Of a stretch of 8,492 bases of DNA, positions 1 through 8,492 are shown one piece after another. Below the pieces are notes generated by a model that was not told where the DNA came from, did no database searches, and saw only the letters and a program-made list of their open reading frames with translations. Every line of letters begins with the position of its first letter. The first letter of the stretch is position 1. The translations under genes were made by a program, and so were the position numbers. This DNA is from JBAIYU01 sp036763085 (lineage in GTDB: Bacteria > Bacillota > Negativicutes > DSM-1736 > Dendrosporobacteraceae). The stretch is from contig NZ_JBAIYU010000024.1 of assembly GCF_036763085.1 (NCBI RefSeq), forward strand, positions 1 to 8,492, written 5' to 3'.

Positions 1-6
1 TTAAAA

Positions 7-120
7 GCTGGCGATGACTTACTCTCACATGGCAAACGCCACACTACCATCAGCGCGAAGAGGTTTCACTTCTGAGTTCGGGAAGGGATCAGGTGGTTCA
101 CTCTTGCTATTGTCGCCAGC
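7..120 (-). rRNA. rrf: 5S ribosomal RNA
   Basis: This is the 5S rRNA of the large ribosomal subunit and the last gene of the rRNA operon. The two ends are complementary (GCTGGCGA at the RNA 5' end, TCGCCAGC at the 3' end) and form helix I. The conserved core with CCGAACTCAGAAGTGAAAC is present. The length of about 114 nt is normal. It lies about 174 nt downstream of the 23S; that spacer is AT-rich, holds the 23S 3' processing arm and shows no tRNA. The operon terminator is not visible and must lie beyond position 1. The ends may be off by a few bases. Confidence 0.97.
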
Positions 121-279
121 AAACTGTTGTGGTGTTTTCGGGTCTTATTCACATTAATTAATAATGTTTGCCTTACTTACGATCCAAAGAGTTATTAACG
201 GATTAGATAATTGGTCTGTATTGTAACTAGTTTGTACACTAAATCAAGTTGTGTATTGAATTTATCTTGAATACAACAA

Positions 280-294
280 CTGTTTGGGTGTTGT

Positions 295-303
<9 letters not shown>
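280..303 (-). other. 23S processing stem, 3' arm
   Basis: This 24-nt stretch spans the 3' end of 23S and pairs with 3179–3201, which spans the 5' end. The two arms are complementary throughout except for one extra base. Such stems bring the 23S ends together in the precursor, and RNase III cuts them in gammaproteobacteria. The complementarity is visible in the sequence; the cleavage is inferred from known rRNA maturation. Confidence 0.85.
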
Positions 304-3178
<2,875 letters not shown>

Positions 3179-3185
<7 letters not shown>

Positions 3186-3201
3186 ATACAACCCCAAACA
3201 G
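3179..3201 (-). other. 23S processing stem, 5' arm
   Basis: This arm just precedes and overlaps the 23S 5' end and is complementary to 280–303, with one bulged base. Together they would form a helix of about 23 bp that closes the 23S precursor for RNase III processing. The pairing is seen directly; the role is inferred from the conserved maturation pathway. Confidence 0.85.
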
Positions 3202-3411
3202 TCGTTAACACATACAAGTGAGTGTTATCGTTGCAAACTTAATTGCTACTGGTTTGTTGTCTGTGAATTTAATCACCATACAGCTTCAATCTAAATTCAT
3301 ATACCAAAACGCTTGATTCAGTGTTTTTGCTAGTTCTCAATATGTTTAAATCAATCAAATTACTTCGATCAACTTAAATTCTTGAGTGAACAATTTATTT
3401 CAGACTCAATT

Positions 3412-3449
3412 TTCTAATCTGTTAATGATTAACTACAGCCTCGTCAGCT
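3412..3449 (-). promoter_or_regulatory. boxB/boxA-like antitermination site before 23S
   Basis: In the transcript, a short hairpin (AGC, loop UGACGAG, GCU; 3437–3449) is followed by a linear stretch containing UAAUCAUUAACA (3420–3431). That stretch matches the E. coli rrn boxA UGCUCUUUAACA at 9 of 12 bases. The 18-nt element at 3412–3429 is 16/18 identical to 5552–5569 in the leader, and both sit exactly 9 nt from an identical CTGACGAGG. In E. coli, boxA recruits NusB and S10 so that rRNA transcription resists Rho, and it also occurs both in the leader and before 23S. The repetition is seen; the function is inferred by position and partial match. Confidence 0.65.
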
Positions 3450-3576
3450 TGCAGTAAACTGTGATAAATCACAGAGATTAATAAACCAAGATCAATTACT
3501 TAATCTTTTTATTCATTAAACTCTATAATCTATTTAGCTTTGAATTAATTTCGTTTTTACAAACTCTTTTAATTCA

Positions 3577-3652
3577 TGGTGGAGACTAGGAGAGTCGAAC
3601 TCCTGACCTCCTGCGTGCAAAGCAGGCGCTCTACCAACTAAGCTAAGTCCCC
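3577..3652 (-). tRNA. alaT: tRNA-Ala (anticodon TGC)
   Basis: This is alanine tRNA in the 16S–23S spacer. The 76-nt gene begins GGGGACTTAGCTTAGTTGG, and its anticodon arm is CCTGC-TTTGCAC-GCAGG, giving anticodon TGC. It has a GTTCGACTC T-loop, and the acceptor stem GGGGACT pairs with AGTCTCC. The 3' CCA is encoded (TGG at 3577–3579). It is co-transcribed with 16S and 23S, and is second in the tRNA pair after tRNA-Ile, the usual gammaproteobacterial arrangement. Confidence 0.98.
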
Positions 3653-3697
3653 AGCTTTAATCATAATGAACGACATATCTTTTTATCTAGCAGCTTG

Positions 3698-3722
3698 TGA
3701 TTATTCATCACTTCGTCAGTAG

Positions 3723-3724
<2 letters not shown>
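3698..3724 (-). promoter_or_regulatory. Degenerate boxB/boxA-like copy between the tRNAs
   Basis: This is a third, weaker copy of the module seen before 16S and 23S. In RNA it reads CUGACGAAG, then 9 nt, then AUCA. It has the same 9-nt spacing, but the rest of the boxA-like part is lost. The 7-nt loop UGACGAA is closed by an imperfect stem (3706–3711 with 3719–3724, one C·A mismatch) that starts within the CCA end of tRNA-Ile. It may be a relic of duplicated spacer modules, or only a tRNA-processing hairpin. Confidence 0.4.
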
Positions 3725-3799
<75 letters not shown>

Positions 3800-3813
3800 T
3801 CAGATACATCTTC

Positions 3814-3835
3814 GAAGAACAACTTGTTGTGGATT
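3814..3835 (-). other. 16S processing stem, 3' arm
   Basis: This stretch, 23 nt beyond the 16S 3' end, is complementary to 5534–5554 upstream of the 16S 5' end, with a single extra base. The helix of about 21 bp would loop out the whole 16S precursor, as in E. coli, where RNase III cleaves it. The complementarity is directly visible. Confidence 0.85.
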
Positions 3836-3858
3836 CTTACCGGTCACCAATCTTTCGT

Positions 3859-5395
<1,537 letters not shown>

Positions 5396-5405
5396 AAATC
5401 ATTTT

Positions 5406-5428
5406 GCACCTTAGTTAAGACAAGGTGC
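5406..5428 (-). other. Hairpin just upstream of mature 16S
   Basis: A perfect 7-bp inverted repeat (GCACCTT / AAGGTGC, 9-nt loop) lies 10 nt upstream of the 16S 5' end, in the pre-16S leader. It is probably a local leader helix that takes part in folding or 5' maturation. No U-tract follows, so it is not a terminator. Confidence 0.6.
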
Positions 5429-5533
5429 TAATTCTGGCTCATCAATTTTCTGACTAAAAATTCGCTCAAATAAACTTCGAGAAATTTCTACCATTCAATC
5501 AATGAAAATATATTCGATCGATCAACCAGTAAA

Positions 5534-5554
5534 AATCCACACAAGTTGTTCTTC
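5534..5554 (-). other. 16S processing stem, 5' arm
   Basis: This 21-nt leader segment is complementary to 3814–3835 beyond the 16S 3' end, apart from one bulged base. It should form the base of the pre-16S helix. Its last three bases (5552–5554) overlap the boxA-like module, so antitermination-complex binding and stem formation may influence each other (inference). Confidence 0.85.
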
Positions 5555-5594
5555 TATTCTCTTAATGATCTTTTTTCACCTCGTCAGTGAAAAA
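5552..5594 (-). promoter_or_regulatory. boxB/boxA-like antitermination site in rrn leader
   Basis: In RNA, a perfect 8-bp hairpin (UUUUUCAC / GUGAAAAA) holds the 7-nt loop UGACGAG (5572–5594). It is followed by the linear stretch AUCAUUAAGAGAAUAGAA (5552–5569). The linear part and the loop recur before 23S at identical spacing. The stem sequences differ between copies while the loop is kept, as expected for a structured recognition element. The AUCAUUAA core resembles boxA. It lies about 65–110 nt downstream of the predicted transcription start, where rrn nut sites are found. The function is inferred. Confidence 0.65.
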
Positions 5595-5667
5595 TTCAAC
5601 ACAATAAAGTTAATCAACTTAACCGTTTAAAGCTAAGTTATTTGCTTCATTGCGTCGGGATGTGTGC

Positions 5668-5715
5668 ATTATAGGAGGTTTTTTTTGGTGCGCAAGTGTT
5701 TTTAGAAAAAGATTG
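5668..5715 (-). promoter_or_regulatory. rRNA operon promoter with UP-like element
   Basis: The minus strand carries a perfect −10 TATAAT (5668–5673), a 16-bp spacer and a weak −35 TTGCGC (5690–5695). The 16-bp spacing is typical of rrn P1 promoters. The downstream discriminator GCACACATCCCG is GC-rich, as expected for promoters under ppGpp/DksA and initiating-NTP control. The bases upstream of −35 (about 5696–5715) are A/T-rich with T- and A-tracts, like an UP element. Transcription should start near 5660, leaving a leader of about 265 nt before 16S. I found no convincing second promoter. Confidence 0.8.
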
Positions 5716-5791
5716 TGACGAGTGTTGTTTTTTTACCCACAACACCCATAAAAATACAGAAAAAATCACATTAAAATATTGAATTTAAACA

Positions 5792-5820
5792 AATAAATTA
5801 AATTTTCATTTTAATTTATT
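5792..5820 (-). terminator. Possible AT-rich terminator of ppiA
   Basis: A perfect 11-bp inverted repeat (AATAAATTAAA / TTTAATTTATT, 7-nt loop) begins 2 nt after the ppiA stop codon and is followed by T-rich sequence on the minus strand. The stem has no G·C pair, so termination may be weak, and ppiA read-through into the rrn promoter region is possible. Positions 5722–5745 hold another, 7-bp, hairpin (GTGTTGT / ACAACAC) just upstream of the rrn UP region. Confidence 0.45.
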
Positions 5821-5822
5821 CG

Positions 5823-6371
5823 TTATTTCTTTATTTGCACACTGATAATTTTAATCGGTTGCTTTGGTACATTTTGATGCATTCCATAATTACCTGTAGG
5901 CACATTTACGATTTTATCAACAACATTCATTCCTTTGGTGACTTTACCAAATACGGCATAACCTGCATCCATAGCTGAACGATTCAAGAAGCTATTATCA
6001 GCAACATTAATAAAAAATTGACTCGTGGCAGAATTAGGATCACTCGTGCGTGCCATTGCTAAAGTTCCCCGTGCATTTTTGAGACCATTATTTGCCTCAT
6101 TAATAATTGGAGATTTAGTTGCCTTCTCAATCATATTGGCATCCATTCCCCCACCTTGAATCATAAATCCTGGGATGACTCGATGAAAAATGGTTCCAGC
6201 ATAAAAGTTACTTTTTACATAATTCTCAAAATTTTTTGCTGATACGGGTGCTTTATCATTAAAAAGTTCAATTTCAATATTCCCCATTGAGGTTTTCATA
6301 TCAATAATTGTATTTGCAAATAACTGACCACTTGCTAAAACCAAACTGGTTGCGAGGAATAGTTTTTTCAT
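5823..6371 (-). CDS. ppiA: Periplasmic cyclophilin-type peptidyl-prolyl isomerase
   Basis: This enzyme catalyses cis–trans isomerisation of X-Pro bonds and probably assists protein folding in the periplasm. The 182-aa product has a signal peptide (MKKLF, hydrophobic core, LFA at 17–19) with likely cleavage after A19. The mature cyclophilin domain is about 163 aa, close to E. coli PpiA. The active-site block FHRVIPGFMIQGG starts at residue 62 and carries the catalytic R64, plus F69, M70 and Q72. SQFFI at 117–121 supplies the conserved Q118 and F120, and GYAVFGKV is at 137–144. I chose the ATG at 6371: a GAGAA Shine–Dalgarno-like sequence lies 8 nt upstream, and the signal peptide starts there. 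The longer reading begins at a TTG (6386) and adds five residues of no value. It follows the esterase by 130 nt and has its own candidate promoter, so it is probably monocistronic. Confidence 0.93.
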   Translation of the reverse strand: MKKLFLATSLVLASGQLFANTIIDMKTSMGNIEIELFNDKAPVSAKNFENYVKSNFYAGTIFHRVIPGFMIQGGGMDANMIEKATKSPIINEANNGLKNARGTLAMARTSDPNSATSQFFINVADNSFLNRSAMDAGYAVFGKVTKGMNVVDKIVNVPTGNYGMHQNVPKQPIKIISVQIKK

Positions 6372-6427
6372 GATTACTGTTCTCAATTTAAAGTCTATTT
6401 AGAATAGGTATTGATTTTAGTTTTCTA

Positions 6428-6456
6428 TCTATAATTTTGCTATTTCTAATTGTTAA
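6428..6456 (-). promoter_or_regulatory. Candidate ppiA promoter
   Basis: The minus strand shows TTAACA (6451–6456, 5/6 match to −35), a 17-bp spacer and TATAGA (6428–6433, 4/6 match to −10). Transcription would start near 6421, giving a leader of about 50 nt before the ATG at 6371. The −35 lies 14 bp from the parS core, so ParB loading or spreading could affect it (inference). Confidence 0.5.
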
Positions 6457-6463
6457 TTAAAGC

Positions 6464-6493
6464 ATGCCGATGTTCCACGTGAAACATCGGCAT
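6464..6493. promoter_or_regulatory. parS: parS centromere site (ParB-binding) in a 30-bp palindrome
   Basis: Positions 6471–6486 read TGTTCCACGTGAAACA. This is an exact match to the chromosomal parS consensus TGTTNCACGTGAAACA that ParB/Spo0J proteins bind. The palindrome extends over 30 bp (15-bp arms) with one imperfect pair, C6475 opposite A6482. ParB loads at parS as a CTP-dependent clamp and, with ParA and SMC, organises and segregates the origin region. The site is intergenic, between esterase and ppiA. As minus-strand RNA the imperfect pair becomes U·G, giving a continuous hairpin followed by GCUUUAAUU, so it may also terminate the esterase transcript. On the plus strand it is followed by TTTTTT, but no plus-strand gene reads into it. 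The motif match is seen; function is established for the motif class, not shown here. Confidence 0.88.
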
Positions 6494-6501
6494 TTTTTGA
6501 A

Positions 6502-7599
6502 TCAGCTATGCTTATCCCAAAATTTTCTAAAGTTCTTGGCTATTTCGATTGTATTGCGCTTAGCCTTACTAGAAATAGGTGTCAAATTGATAAATCCATG
6601 TGTTTGATCTGGATAATCTACATATTGAACTTTGACTCCACTTTGTCTCAATTTATGGCTGTAAATTTCCCCTTCATCATGAAGCAAGTCATGCCCAGCT
6701 GTAATAACATACACAGGTGCTAGCTTTCTCAAATTACCATAGGTTGGAGAGATCAGTGGATTATCCAAAGCGATGTTGTGTTGAGTCGCATAATACTGAG
6801 TAACATAATCAACATCCTTACTCGTCAATACTAGCCCTTCACCATATGCATAAAATGATGGATGTCTACTTTTGAAGTCTACAACTGGATATATAAGTAA
6901 TTGAGCTTGTGGAGCATAAGATTTACCAGCTGTGTGTTGTGCAACGACTGTACTGATATTTCCGCCGGCACTATCACCAGCAACAGCAATTCTATTTTTA
7001 TAAATCTTTAATTGTCGGCGATTCTGATAGACCCATGCTAATGCATCTTCACATGATTTGATTAAAAGTTGCGGAGAAGCTTCAGGTGCAAGTGGATAAT
7101 CGATACTTAATACCTGTACTTTGGCATATTTGGCAATGAGTCGACACACCTCATCATGAGTATCCAATCCACCAACCACAAAACCACCACCATGATAGAA
7201 CAAGATCATAGGTAGTTTTTTATTGGGTGCAGGATGATAATGTCTAGCGAAGACTGTTCCACTTTGTAAAGGTAATCGAATGTCTTCTACCGATTCAATC
7301 TGTGTCGCTTTGTTTAGGATAGCCAACATTTGTGCATCAAACTGGCGGCGTGATTCAATTGGATCTTCCCCGATAAACCCTATACGCCCTTGTTTAATTT
7401 GCACCGCCATTAAGCACTTGGTAAAGGCGTCTAAGTCAGGATATTGATAAGGATAACCTAAAACTTTTGCGAGAGATTCTTGAACTATTTTGGGAAGTTT
7501 ATCTAATGCACGTGCAGCTGTACCTTGTCCTTTATCTAAAATCGTTTGAATTTTCTGAGGTAATGCTGTCACGTTTGTCCCCTTTATCGCACTGTTCAT
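6502..7599 (-). CDS. HSL-family alpha/beta-hydrolase esterase
   Basis: This is a carboxylesterase/lipase-type hydrolase of the hormone-sensitive-lipase family (Abhydrolase_3), 365 aa. It would hydrolyse short- to medium-chain acyl esters; the natural substrate cannot be read from the sequence. The oxyanion-hole motif HGGGF is at 136–140. The nucleophile elbow GDSAGG at 208–213 gives Ser210. HDLLHDEG gives probable Asp304, and DQTHGF gives His334, so the catalytic triad is complete. DYPLAPE at 167–173 is also typical. The first 110 or so residues precede the catalytic core and include a cap-like, helix-rich N-terminus, longer than in many 300–320-aa relatives. There is no signal peptide, so it is probably cytoplasmic. 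The ATG at 7599 has only a weak upstream AAGAACAAG, and a TATAAA (7627–7632) without a clear −35 lies 28 nt upstream. Confidence 0.9.
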   Translation of the reverse strand: MNSAIKGTNVTALPQKIQTILDKGQGTAARALDKLPKIVQESLAKVLGYPYQYPDLDAFTKCLMAVQIKQGRIGFIGEDPIESRRQFDAQMLAILNKATQIESVEDIRLPLQSGTVFARHYHPAPNKKLPMILFYHGGGFVVGGLDTHDEVCRLIAKYAKVQVLSIDYPLAPEASPQLLIKSCEDALAWVYQNRRQLKIYKNRIAVAGDSAGGNISTVVAQHTAGKSYAPQAQLLIYPVVDFKSRHPSFYAYGEGLVLTSKDVDYVTQYYATQHNIALDNPLISPTYGNLRKLAPVYVITAGHDLLHDEGEIYSHKLRQSGVKVQYVDYPDQTHGFINLTPISSKAKRNTIEIAKNFRKFWDKHS

Positions 7600-7772
7600 A
7601 ATTCTTGTTCTTTCCGACTATATGCTTTTATAAAGCCAGAGATCAAGATCAAGATTTCAAAAATATGATGTACGCTAAAGAGCTAAGCTTAAAAAGTCAT
7701 TAACTATTCTGCTTAATCCAAACTGATTATTTTGCCAATCTATGTCAAAAAATGCTTCATGAGTGTCATTGA

Positions 7773-7805
7773 AGGATGAGAATTTTTTCTATTCACTCTC
7801 ATCCT
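7773..7805. repeat. 9-bp inverted repeat with 15-nt loop
   Basis: AGGATGAGA (7773–7781) and TCTCATCCT (7797–7805) are perfectly complementary around a 15-nt spacer. No U-tract follows on the minus strand, so it is not a standard intrinsic terminator. It could be an operator or a transcript-end hairpin for the lipoprotein gene. Confidence 0.5.
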
Positions 7806-7806
7806 C

Positions 7807-7820
7807 TGGATCAAGATCCA
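7807..7820. repeat. 6-bp perfect inverted repeat
   Basis: TGGATC and GATCCA are separated by two bases, immediately beside the larger inverted repeat at 7773–7805. The short loop makes an RNA hairpin unlikely; a dimeric-protein binding site is possible but unproven. Confidence 0.35.
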
Positions 7821-7837
7821 TTTGTGCTTAACAAGTA

Positions 7838-7874
7838 AATTGATGCAATGTATAGCAGTACATTTTGATCAATT
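7838..7874. repeat. Interrupted inverted repeat downstream of lipoprotein
   Basis: AATTGAT...ATCAATT (7 bp) encloses ATGTA...TACAT (5 bp) around a 6-nt loop, with a 3/4-nt internal loop between the two stems. It lies 56 nt after the lipoprotein stop and could form the 3' end of that transcript, although no run of U follows. Confidence 0.45.
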
Positions 7875-7929
7875 GGATTGGGCATCTATCGCACCAATTA
7901 ATCATATCTTTTACTCAAGAACGAAGAAA

Positions 7930-8166
7930 TTATTGTGCCGAAGCATCTGCTGAGCCTGAAACAGAACCAGAAACACCTGCTGAAGCACCACCAGGTTGAA
8001 CATCAACAGATGAACCCGCTTGTACACCTACGCCACCTTGTACGCCTGAAGGGCTAACGCTAGTTTGTGCTGAACCAGAAGCATCAAGACCACCTTGTGT
8101 TGAACAACCTACAGCTGTGAATGCAACACCAGATACAACCATAGAGATTAGGGCTAACTTTTTCAT
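7930..8166 (-). CDS. Small Gly/Ser/Val-rich lipoprotein, function unknown
   Basis: The 78-aa product starts with a classic lipoprotein signal: MKK, a hydrophobic core, then AVGC with the lipidated Cys at residue 21. Ser follows at +2, so Lol sorting would send it to the outer membrane. The mature part of about 58 aa is low-complexity, made mostly of Gly, Ser, Ala, Val and Gln, with recurring GV, GS and SGS steps and no positive charge after the signal. It looks disordered, and I recognise no domain. The ATG at 8166 has AAAGGAAA about 6 nt upstream. The longer frame from a GTG at 8226 would put 20 charged residues before the signal peptide and is rejected. The gene stands alone and may be driven from the insertion-sequence end upstream. 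Confidence 0.75.
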   Translation of the reverse strand: MKKLALISMVVSGVAFTAVGCSTQGGLDASGSAQTSVSPSGVQGGVGVQAGSSVDVQPGGASAGVSGSVSGSADASAQ

Positions 8167-8189
8167 TGTATATTTCCTTTCATTATGAC

Positions 8190-8210
8190 AAAAAGCAAAG
8201 TTGTCTTTGC
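8190..8210 (-). promoter_or_regulatory. Small hairpin with U5 in lipoprotein leader
   Basis: On the minus strand a perfect 6-bp stem (GCAAAG / CTTTGC, 4-nt loop ACAA) is followed directly by TTTTT, 23 nt upstream of the lipoprotein ATG. It has the shape of a weak intrinsic terminator or attenuator, but only two G·C pairs per arm. It could instead be an mRNA-stabilising or start-masking structure. Confidence 0.35.
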
Positions 8211-8356
8211 GTTGCCTATGATTCACAATTTTTTCGATGAACGTGGTGAGGATTGGTTGCAGTTTGTTGTTTAAGCCGTATTGTTTTGCAATTTTTATTA
8301 AACCAGTTTAGATGAGCATTCACTTAATTTTGCAATTCTTTGAATTAGATTAAATA

Positions 8357-8384
8357 TTTATAATTTATTAGGGTCTGTTGACAT
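8357..8384 (-). promoter_or_regulatory. Candidate hybrid promoter at the IS junction
   Basis: On the minus strand, ATGTCA (8379–8384, 4/6 match to −35) lies inside the insertion-sequence end. A TATAAA (8357–8362, 5/6 match to −10) lies in the flanking DNA, with a 16-bp spacer crossing the junction. It points toward the lipoprotein gene, with a predicted leader of about 185 nt. Prediction only. Confidence 0.35.
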
Positions 8385-8492
8385 TTACTGTTCATAATTA
8401 AACCTATAAAGGTAGCCATAAAAATATACAGGCTAAGGCAACAGCACTTTGATAATTTCTTTTGAGCTTGTCATATCGAGTAGCTATCCCTC
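8371..8492 (-). mobile_element. IS5-family insertion sequence, terminal fragment in window
   Basis: The element enters from the high-coordinate edge and ends at 8371, where GGGTCTGTTGACA forms the presumed terminal inverted repeat. The flanking TTA (8368–8370) fits the short T-N-A target duplication of the IS5/IS427-type group. The identity comes mainly from the transposase C-terminus inside it. The other end is outside the window, so completeness and the second repeat cannot be judged. Confidence 0.75.
8404..8492 (-). CDS. IS5-family transposase, C-terminal end (partial)
   Basis: The last 28 codons of a minus-strand frame run off the window edge and end at TAG (8404–8406). The translation contains RYDKLKRNYQSAVALACI and ends FLWLPL. 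This is the recognisable C-terminus of DDE transposases of the IS5 family, IS427-like group, where Arg-Tyr-Asp-Lys and the following hydrophobic helix are conserved. Those enzymes cut and paste the element. The catalytic residues lie outside the window. The stop codon is 33 bp inside the element end, normal for this group. Nothing in the visible part suggests decay. Confidence 0.8.
   Translation of the reverse strand, partial: GIATRYDKLKRNYQSAVALACIFLWLPL

Larger units (their letters stand above)
7600..7929. other. Intergenic region with inverted repeats, no gene seen
   Basis: The 330-bp gap lies between the lipoprotein stop and the esterase start. I see no credible coding frame. It holds three inverted repeats, listed separately, in its middle, and a possible esterase −10 near 7627–7632. 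A perfect TTGACA on the minus strand near 7744–7749 has no good −10 at the right distance. Confidence 0.6.

Noticed and set aside
5625..5636. Alternative boxA-like TTAGCTTTAAAC in the rrn leader
   Set aside because: It matches E. coli boxA at about 8 of 12 bases, but has no hairpin partner and no second copy before 23S, unlike the 5552–5594 module.
5716..5722. A fourth TGACGAG near the rrn promoter
   Set aside because: It is on the plus strand and upstream of the promoter, so it is not in the rRNA transcript; probably chance.
6372..6386. TTG start giving a ppiA product five residues longer
   Set aside because: The ATG at 6371 has a Shine–Dalgarno-like GAGAA at good distance and starts a normal signal peptide; the TTG overlaps that ribosome binding site.
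6464..6498. Plus-strand intrinsic terminator (palindrome plus T6)
   Set aside because: No plus-strand gene reads into it, and the plus-strand RNA has a C·A mismatch; parS and minus-strand termination explain it better.
6508..6723. 71-aa plus-strand frame within the esterase
   Set aside because: It is antisense to a gene with a full catalytic triad and has no ribosome binding site or known motif.
7744..7749. Perfect TTGACA as a −35 for the esterase
   Set aside because: No acceptable −10 lies 15–19 bp downstream on the minus strand.
8167..8226. GTG start giving a 98-aa lipoprotein
   Set aside because: It would place 20 charged residues before the signal peptide, and the internal ATG has a clear AAAGGAAA ribosome binding site.

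Overview
The window is bacterial and most probably comes from an Acinetobacter chromosome. The rRNA operon order is 16S–tRNA-Ile–tRNA-Ala–23S–5S, the rRNA variable regions look Acinetobacter-like, the protein-coding flanks are AT-rich, and the cyclophilin and esterase resemble proteins of that group. This assignment rests on recognition, not on a database search, and I do not assign a species.

Layout: everything is on the minus strand, so transcription runs from high to low coordinates. Positions 7–5395 hold a complete, apparently intact rRNA operon, with its leader and a strong rrn-type promoter at about 5668–5715. The operon carries long pairing arms that flank the 16S and the 23S (RNase III-type processing stems). 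It also carries a repeated boxB/boxA-like antitermination module: one full copy before 16S, one full copy before 23S, and a degenerate copy between the two tRNAs.

Upstream of the operon are three minus-strand genes: a periplasmic cyclophilin-type prolyl isomerase (ppiA, 5823–6371), a hormone-sensitive-lipase-family esterase (6502–7599) and a small Gly/Ser/Val-rich lipoprotein (7930–8166). At the high-coordinate edge is the terminal part of an IS5-family insertion sequence (8371–8492), including the last 28 codons of its transposase.

The most notable non-coding signal lies between the esterase and ppiA. A 30-bp palindrome at 6464–6493 contains a 16-bp sequence (6471–6486) that matches the chromosomal ParB-binding parS consensus exactly. 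In RNA it also forms a terminator-like hairpin after the esterase, and it lies 14 bp upstream of a candidate ppiA promoter. Because parS sites cluster near oriC and rRNA operons usually point away from it, the window is probably origin-proximal, with oriC on the high-coordinate side (inference). I see no defence system, CRISPR array or prophage.
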